From contig OX246743.1 in the NCBI GenBank assembly GCA_945910005.1, positions 39,115,461-39,179,460 of the forward strand: DNA of 64,000 nt, given 5' to 3'. Numbering within the stretch: the stretch's first letter is position 1; each line of letters starts with the position of its first letter. Shown here in pieces: positions 34,799 through 47,140 of this stretch. The translations under genes were made by a program, and so were the position numbers. Below the pieces are notes generated by a model, which was given only the letters and a program-made list of their open reading frames with translations, ran no database searches and was not told the origin of the DNA. This stretch comes from Isoperla grammatica. Taxonomy: Eukaryota; Arthropoda; Insecta; Plecoptera; Perlodidae.

Positions 34799-36995
34799 CT
34801 GAAAGAAAGAAACACGTTTGTATTAAGGATATAGCACAACAAATTGATGTTGTGTAATGTATTCAAGAAGATTGGAGTACACGTCACCACTCACTGTTTC
34901 AAGTTAACACAACAGATTGACTTGTAAATACAGATGAACACTGTTTTATCAGACAGGAACTAGAAGAGTGCTGATTGAAAAACTGGTAACTTACACAATA
35001 TGAATATACATGATGACAAACTTACGTTGTCAATGCTGAACACTGCTATTTCTTAATTATCGCACTAAATAAGTAGAAAGGAATAGTATACAGGCTATTT
35101 TATGAAAAAATATCAAATGATACAAATAGTTTGGTGTAATATTATAGAAGTGAATATACTTAGCTATAACTTTTCACACAGACATGTAGTAAAATTATTT
35201 ATAGGTTTGTCATTAATAATAACTTTGGTTGAAATTTTTAAGGGACTTTCATATTTGAAAAAGTGAACATTATTAATGAACTTTGCAAAGATTGGGATCT
35301 TGTGAAACTGTCAACACACATATATTTCAAAATTCAAAAACTAGTTATTTCTTTAAAATATTATTACATTATCTAACTTCCAGCTGGCAAAACGTTCTAA
35401 TACATTAAATACTACTAATATAATGAAAATTAATACAACTTACTGGGATAAGGACTGTGATTGGACATAGAGTAGAAAGAAATTGTTTTTAACTAAATAT
35501 AATTCATTTTATTTCAGATAATATTGGCAGGTAAATTTTAGATTGAAGTCGAGTTCAACAAACTTTTAGTCCCGAGAATAGCCGTTAGTCAGAGATTTGC
35601 TCCGAAGAAATATGGGGACTTGTTGACAACAGCATGCATCTTGTATATGCAATGTTTGAAACCATGCTTACCAGTTAAATCGGAGATATACAAGGTTTTG
35701 TGAATGCAGACCCAAGGCAAACATTTACCTCTAAGAGTCATAATTAAAATTTTTAAATAGGTAAGTACCTATACGCAATAAATTAATAATACATCAGTAT
35801 TGTTACGAGTTGAAAATCTTGTCAGTTAAACATAAAACTCATATTTGACTGTATGCTTAAGGACAAGTCGAAGGGAAAAATAATAAAGGCAGACAAAACT
35901 GTGATATTTTCAACATAACCGTTGCAATGGATAACCACAAACGAAAAGACTAGCAGAAAATAGTTATTAATAATTTTTGATGAACAAAGCACAAACTGAT
36001 AACATGAACACAAAATCCATAAATTACAATCGTATGAGGGGCATCCACACAGGAAATTAAATTACAATATAACTACCACTTACTACTGCAAAAAATGAAC
36101 TTTAATATTACCTCAAGTCTAAATTTTAACATGCACATCATTGTCAATGGTAATTTTGTTTGCAAAACAAATGTATTCAAATCAAACAATAATAATAGTT
36201 AGGTATTGAAATTCTCACGAGGTGCGAAAGCCAAGGGTTTCGTAGTCACACATAGTTTAGACATTTTTAATACTACACCATAAAGAGACAAATATTAAAT
36301 ATTTCGCTCCGTCTAAAAATCTTAGTTTTGCCGCTTAGAACGACGGTTTCACATTCAGTCATCAGTTCTACTGTTACAACGACTTCAAAACGATCGAAGT
36401 ATGACACAGTATGTGTTTGTTCTTTCACCTCAGGCTTTCACACCAATAAAGTATATGCGTGTATACACAAGTTGAGTTGATTTCGAAACAAGAAATATTA
36501 CAATAAACATTTTTAATCGTTCAGGCTATTTAACGTAAAAACTAATGTTTTACACAACAACAATAACTAAAAACAATAAACTTACAAGGTAAGAATTGTA
36601 CACTTTCAAATTGATAAAACAAACTATACCACTGACCACAGATTAACTTAAATGTTCTCAGTATCTCTTAAAGTAATCATATTTGCTATTTGTAAAAATC
36701 CTCAGCAACCGAACAGCATTGAATCGGTAAGTATATATGCATAACCTTCGTTACATATTATGATAATTTGTTCAAATTTATTTGTGTGCGTATTCATTTT
36801 ATTTACATTAAACAGCCCGATATCATCTACCTAAATTCCATTAAAATGTTCCACACAAAAATGTGATGGTCAAAAACAAACGCTAAAGAGGGTAGATACA
36901 AAAATCACCATAAGTAGCACTGACGACAGTTCTTTTACCACCGTCCTAAACGACAAATGTTCACATAGTAAAGTACAGTCTATGCATAAAGTGCG
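34799..36995. other. intronic, nothing recognised
   Basis: 2.2 kb, AT-rich; small open frames without domain features. Confidence 0.6.
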
Positions 36996-37321
36996 TTACA
37001 CAAGAACCTTGTTCTTATGCCGCCTGTACACATGTCCCTTAAGATTACTCTTCTGCGAAGCCCGATAGGGACAGAGTGGACACGGAAACTGAGGTTCTTT
37101 CCCACACTCGTTCCTTATGTGAGCCGACAGGGTGAACTTATATTTGTAGCTCTTTTCACAGCGAGGACACTTAAACATTACTCGATCAGTTTTTTCACAC
37201 GGGAACTTCATGTGGTGCTTCAAATCATCCACGTGAGCAAAAGTTCGCATGCACGTGGCACATTGGTATAGCGCGTTCTTATTGGATGCATCGAACACAG
37301 GAAGTATCCAGGTACCGTTAG
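36996..37321 (-). CDS. lola: lola alternative 3' exon, three zinc fingers
   Basis: The exon encodes 108 residues after an ATGTTTCAG acceptor: A-N-G-T-W-I-L-P-V-F, a W-x-LP leader. Fingers: CATC..HVDDLKHHMKFPC, CPRC..YKFTLSAHIRNEC and CPLCPYRASQKSNLKGH..RH, with GKEPQFP before the last. The linker after finger 1 is EKTDRVMFK. The terminal residues K-N-K-V-L-V are basic-hydrophobic. It pairs with the next exon downstream (38489-38826 lies upstream in transcription) in overall build, both with a G-[ST]-W-[IR]-L-P leader. Confidence 0.93.
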
Positions 37322-38488
37322 CTGAAACATTAGGAGCCCAGATAAGCATTAACTTGAGAGAACACGAAGTATTACTAGGGCAGACCAAGTAAGGATGGTG
37401 AATCGTTCATAAATAGTCAAGGCACAATCAAGCTTTTTCAAAAGACCTTTCAGGAGTTTTTTTGTTTGAAGTTTGCTCGGCCTTTAAGATAAGACGAAAT
37501 GAAATGTTGGGGTGGCAACATTGATAATGACGATGACGGGTCAGTAAATAAGTACTGGACGCAGTATGACAATCTTAAAAACAAAAAATGTATACTGTAT
37601 GTATTGTCCAGATAGTATTCCATAAATAATGGTAGAAGAGAGATGAGAGTTGAGATCTAAATCTAAATTCATGTATATACGTACAGTCGAGCTGAAACAA
37701 TAATTTGTCAGTGCTATGTTGGTCATGTAAACACACAAATGTGAAAATGCGTCAATAAAGAGTTCCTAGCAACAATTTCTAAGTATGTCCCAAATGCATC
37801 ATCAGGATAGGTGATACATAAGGAATAGAACTGTGAGAAAGAACGCATTGTATGCGAACCGTAATCGTGCATCTTTCAACAATAGTGTTAAAAATTAAAT
37901 AGCACAGCCACAATCGTGCCTTTTCAAAGGACAAATTTCAAGTTTTTTTTTTAGTTTGCTTGGTCTTTAAGAGAAAATACGTTTTCCCATAATAACCCTC
38001 TCATGGCGATACATTGTCTTACTGTACCAAGAACACTATTCAAGAATTTATACTTAGTACTACGTTTGTACTAGCCTCCATAAATAAAATACAATGATTA
38101 AAAAACAGGATGTATATATTTTTATTTTTCAACGTCAAAATAGGATTACAGTTATTTTGATAAAATTCCCACTGTCAAACAGTAATTTTTTATTAACAGC
38201 TCTATGGAAGATTGAGTTCTGCTATTAAAACAATAAATGTAAAGTAACTATTAAAGTATTAACCAATTTAAAAATAATTTAAAACACACCCATTTACACT
38301 TCCGTAGCAGGTGCATTAAAACTACAAAACAAAAAAGACAACACACACTATTAAACACTAGTTCATGACTTCACAGTAGCAATGTGAAGTAATATTTCCT
38401 AATATTTCTACATAGTAACAACATATATTTGGGTTTTCTTTTTAAGCACAACTGCTTTTGCTGTGTGCTTTATTGTGTCCCATACTAA
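37322..38488. other. intronic, nothing recognised apart from the poly(A) signal
   Basis: AT-rich, no exon signature. Confidence 0.6.
38469..38474 (-). terminator. candidate poly(A) signal very close to exon 38489-38826
   Basis: AATAAA begins about 15 bp past the stop. If used, the 3' UTR would be only a few tens of bases. Confidence 0.4.
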
Positions 38489-38826
38489 TTACATACTACA
38501 CTCAGAAGCCTTTAAATGATGGCGTATAATGTGTGATTTTAGGCTACTTCTCTGCGTAGCCCTGTATTGGCAATGTGGACATGGAAACTGTGGTTCTTTC
38601 CCACACTCAAATTTCATATGTGCTTTTAAATTATCTTTGATGGTGTAACTCCGCTCGCACTGCGGACACTGAAACAAACGAGGCTTCTTCCCACACGAGA
38701 AGTTGATGTGTCGCTTTAGAATGTGCTTGTGACGGTAGCATTTGAAGCACGTTGGACACTGGAAGGGGCGCGACTGATTTCGGAGTCCTAAAGCGGTGAG
38801 GAATGGTAGACGCCACGAACCAAACG
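38489..38826 (-). CDS. lola: lola alternative 3' exon, three zinc fingers
   Basis: The exon encodes 112 residues after a CTGTTTCAG acceptor: A-F-G-S-W-R-L-P-F-L. Fingers: CPTC..HKHILKRHINFSC, CPQC..IKDNLKAHMKFEC and CPHCQYRATQRSSLKSH..HH. The linkers are GKKPRLFQ and GKEPQFP. An AATAAA begins only about 15 bp after the stop, so the 3' UTR could be extremely short if that signal is used. The tail is L-K-A-S-E-C-S-M. An overlapping minus-strand frame of 61 codons is a shadow. Confidence 0.93.
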
Positions 38827-39626
38827 CTGAAACAGAACCCGAAAAATAGTTTAAATAAATGTATACAAAGGTAAAAATGATGTATAAAAAAGAAAATTTT
38901 AAAATAATACCTATTTTAGAACGACTGGGATAAGCAAGTGTGTCAGACATCAAACCAACTACCTTGATATTTATTACATATCACTATTACTATATATCAT
39001 GCTTTCGCAAAGCACACTTTCAAAAATGTATTGTTCAATTTTTAAAAACAAAGATAACTGCAACTGGGCAACATCTATAAAATAAAGCCTGCACATTGCT
39101 AGGGAATGCTAGTACTGTATTTTTATTTCTATGCGACAATTTTGCAACAACATTTAGCAACATTTACCATTACAAATCATTCATTGCGTGTGGTTCGACG
39201 AAGCACTTGTCTTTAATTCTAGCCAGTACGAGTTCAATGGGTCTTAGTGTCAAATTTCCTTCAGTCGTTAGAGTGAATATTAGTGCTTACTAATAACGTC
39301 TCTTCTGTGAAAACTTCTCTCATAATTAACAACAGCTGACAGCAAGTGTGTCAAAGTGTACATACTTAAACACCCATATACTTACACACGCAGACCTGCA
39401 TACGCACATGCTGCATGTATATTGTATGCACTCGTAGGATAACTATTCTCAATAAAGTATCAAATGGTGGTACACAATTTTGGTACAGATGTATGGAAAA
39501 TTATGCTGGATGTAAAATAAAGACAAGCAAATGAAATGGAATCATGGGTTAATAGAAACCAAATTATGAACGAAAAACATATTTATTGCAAGTTCTAAAA
39601 ATACACTTGCCTCAGCATAAGACCTT
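38827..39626. other. intronic, nothing recognised
   Basis: Sequence ahead of the retroelement fragment; no exon signature. Confidence 0.6.
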
Positions 39627-39915
39627 TTTTCATTTCATTTCATTTTTATTCGTGTTATTTACAATTTACAATGGTTTGTGTAACACACGTCATCAATACA
39701 TGGTGTAATACTAAGAATTAAAACAGAGTAGTATAAAAATCTTGTTACATTATAACACACGACCATCAGTCTACAGCATTCTTAGTAAAAGGGAAGTCCA
39801 CTACATTACAAAATTCATAATAAATAAATGTTGTGGGGCCCTTTATACACATCCAAATACCAGGTGCAGTACTAAAAATTAAGATGAAGTAGTTTACAAA
39901 TCTAGTTACATTATC
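39627..39915 (-). mobile_element. inverted copy of the non-LTR 3' end seen at 14848-15446
   Basis: The plus strand starts with tttcatttcatttcattttt and continues as the reverse complement of about 15160-15445, including the gtcatcaatacatggtgtaat segment. Only the 3' end is present. A hairpin (39928-39991) follows directly. Confidence 0.75.
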
Positions 39916-39927
39916 TGTCATCTGTCG

Positions 39928-39991
39928 AAATATTATAATTTCATGTTGACCTACAATAGGTATTGTAGGTCAACATGAAATTATAATATTT
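39928..39991. repeat. perfect inverted repeat, 31-bp arms, 2-base loop
   Basis: Arms at 39928-39958 and 39961-39991 are exact reverse complements around a GG centre. It lies between a truncated retroelement copy and an AT microsatellite, and would form a long hairpin in single-stranded DNA or RNA. Confidence 0.9.
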
Positions 39992-40104
39992 TTTAGTTTT
40001 TGACCTGATTATATCCCCTAAGAGTTGGTAATGATATATTTTATTGTATTATAAGTTAGTAGTTAAATTAAAAGTATGGTTCTACACTTTGTTTTCCATA
40101 TTAA

Positions 40105-40118
40105 TATATTATATATAC

Positions 40119-40167
<49 letters not shown>
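40105..40167. repeat. AT/TG dinucleotide microsatellite
   Basis: Mostly (ta)n ending in tgtgtgtg. Confidence 0.9.
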
Positions 40168-40168
<1 letters not shown>

Positions 40169-40324
40169 AGAGGGAAAGAAGGATAGGAGCCAACAGCTTA
40201 CCTGAAACCATTTGGCAGGCTGCGTAGCGTAGATGACACAAAACAAAACAAAAAACACAACACAAAAACTTCTGGACGTTTCGACGCTTCGGTCTTGGTC
40301 ACCAGAAGGAGAATGCTTTCCAAG

Positions 40325-40384
40325 ATTTTTATACTACTCTGTTTTAATTCTTAGTATTACACCATGTATTGATGACGTGTGTAC
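40325..40384 (+). mobile_element. short piece of the same non-LTR 3' end
   Basis: The stretch tactctgttttaattcttag followed by tattacaccatgtattgatg matches the end of the element at 14848-15446 and stops at an AT-rich repeat. Just before it, at 40280-40320, lies a gacgtttcgacgcttcggtc-type segment common in insect transposon flanks; its family was not identified. Confidence 0.6.
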
Positions 40385-40711
40385 ACATATATATATAACA
40401 GCCTAATATGAACTATTTTTGTTGTATTCAATTATTCACCTCTAAATGGAGGTAGTAGTAAATAATAGTAAAATTCATACATTACATCAAATACCAATTG
40501 TTCAATTAGGCCTAAATTTTAGTGCTATAATTATCTGTGTCACTCAATTTTATTAATGTTATTATAACATTATTTTTTAAATTATAGACCATCAAAATCA
40601 ATAATCATAACCTACCATTAAGTAAAAATGTAAGCTTGACTTTGCATCCCATTACTAATTTCCTACTGTTTTTTTTGGTTTCAGTTTAGTTTAGATTAGT
40701 TTACTTTAGTC

Positions 40712-40746
40712 TAGTAGTACTAGTAGTAGTAGTAGTAGTAGTAGTA
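40712..40746. repeat. GTA trinucleotide microsatellite
   Basis: About eleven tag/gta triplets with one interruption. Confidence 0.9.
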
Positions 40747-41056
40747 TAGCTGTCAATGTAAAGAGCGTCAGCTCATTCTGACAAATAAAGATGATTATAA
40801 TGAATATTTAATTTCTATTTTTAAATTTTGGTTTATAGACCTATTATTTAAAAAATATTGCTCTAACTGTATGTAATTCTTTTTTTTTAATTTCATACAA
40901 AAAAACAAAAATGCAAAAATGTTGATAATCTCAGTTTACAAAAACATATGCGTTGAGTTTTCACTGTTTTACTTGTGTGAGGCGTTATTGAGATATACCT
41001 GAAAACGTTCACATATCTCAAGGTTACAATATCGCCGTTAATCTAGTCTTAGTCAT

Positions 41057-41379
41057 CTAATGATGACGTTCAATGTGCGCTCGAACAGCACGATTCCGTT
41101 TGGCCCGATACGGACAATGTGGACACGAAAATTGTGGTTCTTTCCCACACTCGTATTTCACATGGTCAGCCAAATTCCGTCGTAATTTGAAGCTCTTGGT
41201 ACAGTTGTTGCACTGATATACTCGTTCGTTTGCCCCGCATTCGTATTTCACGTGTCTAGACAGGTTTCGCATCGTCTTATAGCTTCTCAAACAGATTGAG
41301 CATTGGAAACGGCCGTCATTATTCAAGGGTGCTGAGATAGAGGATGCAGGATCTAACGATGGTCCTTCACACGGATAAT
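41057..41379 (-). CDS. lola: lola alternative 3' exon, three zinc fingers
   Basis: The exon encodes 107 residues after a TATATTTCAG acceptor: D-Y-P-C-E-G-P-S-L-D-P. Fingers: CSIC..TMRNLSRHVKYEC, CNNC..LRRNLADHVKYEC and CPHCPYRAKRNRAVRAH..HH; the protein ends exactly at the last His. The linkers GANERVYQ and GKEPQFS, and the KSF-L-x-x-NL core of finger 2, are shared with the exons at 47141 and 49757, so these three form a paralogue group although the two-finger exon at 45446 lies between them. About 4 kb of repeat-rich intron separates it from the next exon to the right. Confidence 0.93.
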
Positions 41380-41636
41380 CTGAAATATAAAATGACAACC
41401 TTTAGCGCCAAAAGACGTCACTAATCACAAACCATCGTGTACATGCCTATATTTATTTAAGTTACTAACGACGTAAGAAAGAACCAGAATAATAGATAGT
41501 GTAATAATTATTTACTTATCCTGTCAAATTGAAATACTTCGCGATGGATACTTATGTAGTAAAAATTCCCCTATTTCAGTTTTGCTACAAGAAAGACAAA
41601 GTACATTTATTTCATTTGTGTATTTATTATTTATTC

Positions 41637-41669
41637 ATAGCTCAAGTTAAGTACCTTAACTTGAGCTAT
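41637..41669. repeat. perfect hairpin, 15-bp arms, TAC loop
   Basis: Arms 41637-41651 (atagctcaagttaag) and 41655-41669 are exact reverse complements with loop tac. A second hairpin with the same loop follows 8 bp later. Confidence 0.9.
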
Positions 41670-41677
41670 TTCACGTG

Positions 41678-41704
41678 TGCATCCTTTCGTACCGAAAGGA
41701 TGCA
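41678..41704. repeat. perfect hairpin, 12-bp arms, TAC loop
   Basis: Arms 41678-41689 (tgcatcctttcg) and 41693-41704 are exact reverse complements around tac, the same three-base loop as the neighbouring hairpin at 41637-41669. No gene function is evident. Confidence 0.9.
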
Positions 41705-42363
41705 AACATCGGACTTAAAGGTTCATAAAATACATTAAATTATTTGCATCTTGAAATAAGTAAATAAATATAAAATCTAGGTTATAATAAAATGATTTTC
41801 ATATAAATTCAAACTGTGATTGGCAGAGATGCCAATCGCATGAATGGTATATAAATGCTAATCATTCTAGTATAAATGGAGGGAGTTAGTTCAATAAATA
41901 ATGGATGGAAAAATTACGTCTGTTTTTTTAACACTTGGTCTGAGTGATGATGTATTAAATTCCAAATTCATCCATCGTTCAAATTATAATATACAATATT
42001 TCTACCTGCATGATTGGTTAGCTGAATGTTATGGCAAAACAAGACTACATGACATGGGGTTCAGAGAAATGCCAAGCTCCGAAGTAGTCCTGCCAAAGTA
42101 AATTTATCCTGCTGCCTGCATCTTGTTATAAATATTTCGCTTTCAAATTTTAGACAAAAATTTCAATTTCTTGTATATTGATTTGAATTGTGCTTCTTGC
42201 ATATACTCGCCGACCTATATCAATCATGGGTAGTACTCATTCTTAATCCACACCTCTTCGCGTTAGTTCGACTCAGTTTGTGAATTGCTTGGTCGTGTGA
42301 ATGTGGCAAGGATGCCTCGTGCACCTTTTTGAATTGTAATGGTATTTAATTACTGTGCAACAC

Positions 42364-42764
<401 letters not shown>

Positions 42765-42779
42765 TGTCTAGATTCAATG

Positions 42780-43090
42780 TCTAGATTCAATGTCTGCTGT
42801 GTTTGGTTATCATATTGCCCATTGAAGGCGGCCAGGATATTAAAATAACCTTGTCATAGACGATTGACTTCGATAAATACGCTCTAACTTTACCGCATAC
42901 GTATTTCAAGTCTAGAACTTACATAGCCCGTGTTCTTTAAAGTTTGAAATACACCTTTCCAAGGCCACAGTCAACGGCTTCCCTTGGTAGCTTCCATGGG
43001 CTACAGGATCTAGAAGTCACATAGTAGTACGATCAGTCTGTAGGAACTTCAGCCTAACCCGAAGAGATGCCGATATAGAAGCAATCTTTA
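42780..43090 (+). repeat. dispersed repeat, copy 2
   Basis: Same ordered blocks as 28880-29160 (gtctgctgtg, ccaggatattaaaataac, ttcaagtctagaacttacat, cccttggtagcttccatggg). It follows the TAAA microsatellite directly. Confidence 0.6.
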
Positions 43091-43367
43091 TTAACCTCTA
43101 AAGCAAGTTTCATGCTTAATCCATGGTTTCACTGACACAGGATGTAGGAGTTCAAAACAACGTGTTCGACACACGAATATGTTGACCTTACGTCACTTAT
43201 CTCAACATATGAAGGGAAATAAATACGAAAAAGTTTCCCATTTGTGAACATTTGTATTTATGCCAATACATGAACTAAACAAACTAGTACAATCATCATA
43301 CATTGTTGTACTGTCATGCTGTTACAGTCACAGGCGACACGTACAAGAACGTAAACAAAGTAAGTTG

Positions 43368-43705
43368 TAGGGATGGGCAAATACGTTTAATAGCCTAAAT
43401 GTTTAACCGTTTTTAAAACTCGCGTTTAAACGTCTAAACGTTTTATTCCCTCTGTCCCCTGCCACGAGATGAATAAAATGACCTTTGCGGTAAATTACCG
43501 AAAAGTTCCGAAATATTGGGTAAAATTACAATTTGTAGCTAGAAAAAACTATAATAGTAGACTAGTACTGCAGTACGCTCCGTTGTAAAATATTTGTTTC
43601 TTATCTTTTATACGAACACTACTGTACACACGTTTAAACGAGGCGTAAAAAGGACAAACGTTTAAAGCCACTCCCAAGTGTAAACGTTTAAACGTCCCTT
43701 TCCTA
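43368..43705. mobile_element. hAT-like non-autonomous element with 8-bp target duplication
   Basis: It starts tagggatgggcaaa and ends tccctttccta, imperfect terminal repeats. Flanks are gtaagttg (43360-43367) and gttagttg (43706-43713), 7 of 8 identical, as expected for hAT insertions. The inside is rich in cgtttaaacgt repeats and has no transposase. Confidence 0.6.
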
Positions 43706-43713
43706 GTTAGTTG

Positions 43714-45254
43714 GATTATGTTCCCTATTGATACACACAAATCAATATTGTGCATGAAACACATCAGAAAATAAGGAATAACAACACTAAATGTATAAAA
43801 TATAAAATGTACACGTCAACATATTTATTTTATATATAATCTAGCCTATTCGTTTTCACAATGGGTGTGGCTATGGTTAATGTTCTACTCATTATTCATT
43901 AATAACCTCTTGCAGCTAATTACGAAAATTGGTCCTTTGGAGAACGCATCTAGATTGTGCTTATGTAGTATAATATCTCTTTTATTTCTAGTGTTAAAAA
44001 CCCATTACGAATTGCCAAAGTCTCGTTGTTAGTAACCAAAAATGGTCACTTTATAAATAATATAAGAGTCGGTGAGTTATGAAGATGATAAAGAAAATGA
44101 TAACAAGGTGAATATGTCCCAGGATGGTTGAGTCTTTAACAGTTACTGGCATACAGTAAAGGTACTCTGACAAGTAAATGCTTCAATTTTGAAGTTTAAC
44201 ATTTGTAGACAAGTCTCTAACAGAATTATCAAGTACTAATAATTTTATTTCTTAAATCCCTGTTTGTATGCTGAGATTATCAGTGGACAACTGGTGTTTA
44301 ATCCACACACGACTTCTAGTAATTTGAATATTTCGATTGGAAGGCGAATACAACTTTTAAAATGTGAAAATATCTATTAGCAATATTTAGGAGGGAAATA
44401 TAGTTATCGAAAAATTATAATACCAGTCCATAAATTCAAGACAATAAATTATATTAGGTCAAAGCTAACTCTAAATAATAACAATGATACTAATAATATT
44501 GATAACAATAATATGTATAACATAAATAAAAAAGTGGGTTACTAACATGTTACGGGCACAAACAAATGCCTGAGGAGAGATTGCCAGAGATATGTAATAC
44601 GAGACTTTCAAGACCAGAAGTATTTACATTATATGGTTTTCGAGCAACAGTACTGTATTCAATTCAAGCACTAGTTAGTTCGCTTGAATCGTACCAGGAC
44701 AATACCCCAAACATGTATCATGCGAGATATATTCAAATACGAAAGCTGAGAGGCAGAAAAAGGGGATCATAAAGTGAACCGATTGAAATGGTGGAAAGAA
44801 GCTCGACTAGTAAGAATGAGAGGAGAACGTGTCAGGTGGGGGCGAATCATTCGTGATGCGTTGTTGGTCGCTGTAAAAGTAAACTTTCATTATTTAAAGA
44901 GGTACGTAAAACAAAAAATCTAAAATTAGGCATTTCTGCACTTACATTAAAAATAAATAATAATTGTTTTTGAAAAATTTCCATAACGTTCTTGTTCGTC
45001 TTAAATTGGAATCGTATATTATCACCTTCACGACTCAAGAGCGAAGAGGTCGCTGTTGTAAAGGGAGGGACACTATTATTGTGGCAAGGAACGTAAGGTT
45101 ATGTACCCTAGAGCTTGAAAGATTCCAAGATAAAGTAAAATAAAAATTCAAACAAAGAAGTTAATATTAAGAATCCATATAAAATGGATTTTAACTTTGA
45201 AAACAGAATAGCCCTGTCAACTGAATTAAAATTTCTCAAGTTTTTTTTTTAAGT
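43714..45254. other. intronic, nothing recognised
   Basis: The plus-strand frame at 44566-44772 has a basic end but no known domain. No exon signature. Confidence 0.5.
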
Positions 45255-45260
45255 TTTATT
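45255..45260 (-). terminator. candidate poly(A) signal for exon 45446-45762
   Basis: AATAAA on the minus strand about 185 bp past the stop. Confidence 0.4.
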
Positions 45261-45445
45261 TATTTAAACTCAATGGTGACGTATATATTAATAAGATTGG
45301 TTTTGGTTCGTAGTTAAATTGTACAAAAGTGTAATACATGCCATAAAAATACAAAGACTCGTTCTACAACTACTTTCCTCGAGTTTATATGACACGTTAG
45401 GCCCTTGGATCACGCAAATTTCACGAGAAATAGGACTATATTCTT

Positions 45446-45762
45446 TTAATTGGTGTTCTCTACAACCGCCGGTGCACTTTCAATAGAAGTATCCCTATGC
45501 TTCTTCATTAAATGATTCTTTAAATGATGTTTCAGTTTCCCCCGGTACGAACAGTGCGGACAAAGAAACAGTGGTTCTTTCCCGCACTCGTACGTTTTAT
45601 GATTCCACAGTCCTATCTTTGTCTTGAAGCTCTTTGTACACGAGAGACACTGATAATGTGGCTGGACTTCATCGTTTCTCTTCCTGAAAGTTGGATGTAT
45701 CACAACAGGGAGTGACTGATGCCCCATCCAGCGTACGTTTGGCAACCATGTATTGTTTGGAC
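45446..45762 (-). CDS. lola: lola alternative 3' exon, two zinc fingers
   Basis: The exon encodes 105 residues after a TCTGTTACAG acceptor: split Gly, then P-N-N-T-W-L-P-N-V-R-W, a W-LP leader. A 35-residue basic spacer precedes finger 1, CLSC..TKIGLWNHKTYEC, then GKEPLFL and finger 2, CPHCSYRGKLKHHLKNH..KH. The tail R-D-T-S-I-E-S-A-P-A-V-V-E-N-T-N is longer than in most exons. A candidate AATAAA lies about 190 bp past the stop. A fold-back element and a tRNA-like piece sit just upstream, at 45783-46451. Confidence 0.92.
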
Positions 45763-45782
45763 CTGTAACAGACGTGGGATTG

Positions 45783-45835
45783 CATCGTTAGCTCAGTGGG
45801 TCACATTCACAACTAGAGTTTGATCCCATGCCTTT
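45783..45835 (+). repeat. tRNA-like SINE fragment
   Basis: tagctcagtggg at 45789 fits the A box and gagtttgatcc at 45816 a weak B box of a Pol III promoter. The spacing is short for a tRNA and no cloverleaf could be drawn, so it is read as a SINE relic and not a tRNA gene. Confidence 0.4.
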
Positions 45836-45974
45836 TCCGCTCCACTCACCGACAATCTTTACACCTTACGATACCCAGACCAACTACTCACACAAATACA
45901 TACACATAGATAATACATTCTGATACCCAACATAGTGTGTAATGGATGGTACAGTTGGTCCAATATGAAAACAA

Positions 45975-46451
45975 CGGTTCAATGTTATCAGGTCTCGCAA
46001 GACGGCGAATGACGTGAAGCCAATAGCGTTGGCAGTTCCGCCGTTACCTCACAGAATGCGCTACACTTATCGCCGTGTATAAGAAGTCTCGTTTTAGGCC
46101 AGGATTGGTGACACTATGCCAACGTATGAAACCTAGAATTGCGCACAATTTTTTATTCATGAGGCCGACTGGAGCTATAACCAGAGCCAATAACCGTACT
46201 AACTTTCGTGGGCAATCCTCAACCTGATCCCCTAACCTAACCGAATTTCGTGGGATGTCAGGTAGCTGGGCAAAGTCACTTTGATTCAGTGTCACCCATC
46301 CTGGCCTCATCCGACTCCCGTGTATAAGACCTATGTGGCCCGCCTACGTGAGGCGCTACCTGTCATGTACCTCTGGAACTGCCAACGCTATTGGCTTCAC
46401 GGCAACCATCACCTGATATGACGCGTTGCAAGACCTGATAGTAATGAACCG
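45975..46451. mobile_element. fold-back element
   Basis: Arms at 46013-46039 and 46375-46401 are exact 27-bp reverse complements (cgtgaagccaatagcgttgg core). Similarity continues outward (cggttca..tatcaggtct on the left, its complement on the right) with gaps. The interior carries a spurious minus-strand open frame of 88 codons with no recognisable domain. Confidence 0.75.
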
Positions 46452-47140
46452 TGATTGAAACTATAGAATTTAAAATCAAGTACTAAACACGTAAATGTTT
46501 GAAACTGAGAAATGCTGGAAAATTGTATCTTTTACCTCTATTATTGGCAAGGTTGATTTCGTTTTTGTTCAGTGTTGTGCGTAGATGTACTGAAATTTAT
46601 AATTAGAAACATTAAGGCATCGAAAAAATCAATCGTTAAATCATTTCACAATGTGTTTATTTTGTTCGATCTTTTACATTTTGCTGCGCGTCACCATATG
46701 TCATACGAAGACCATATATTTGTGATTTTGTTTGGAACACAGAATTATATCATATAACAATCACCACTTGTCACAACAACTGCAACTAAACAAAGATTAC
46801 AGTTCCAAATAAAATATGATTTGGAAGTGTTAAAACCACCTCAGGAATGTACAACTATAACCAAGGTCAGTTACAATACTAGTGAATTTTCGGAGTATCC
46901 TTTCAACTCCTCAAACCGAGGACAACAGTGTTCGATCATAATTTGAAATGTTTCAATAAGTCATCATTCGCACATATTAAAACCACAATGAAGCCAAATG
47001 GACAAAACCAATTAGTGACTGAGCGATCATTATGATCTAAATATATCCACATCCACACCACTCAAATGAATGACCAGAATACTAAATTGTATTGTAACTG
47101 TAACAAATAAACATAAATATGCATCTGAAAAGTAAAAATA
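46452..47140. other. intronic/3' flank, nothing recognised
   Basis: AT-rich, no exon signature. Confidence 0.6.

Noticed and set aside
41901..42101. Plus-strand frame of 66 codons with a plausible start
   Set aside because: No recognised family; probably repeat debris next to the microsatellite.
45783..45835. A possible tRNA gene
   Set aside because: A box is good but the B box is weak, the spacing is too short and no cloverleaf forms; listed as a SINE piece.
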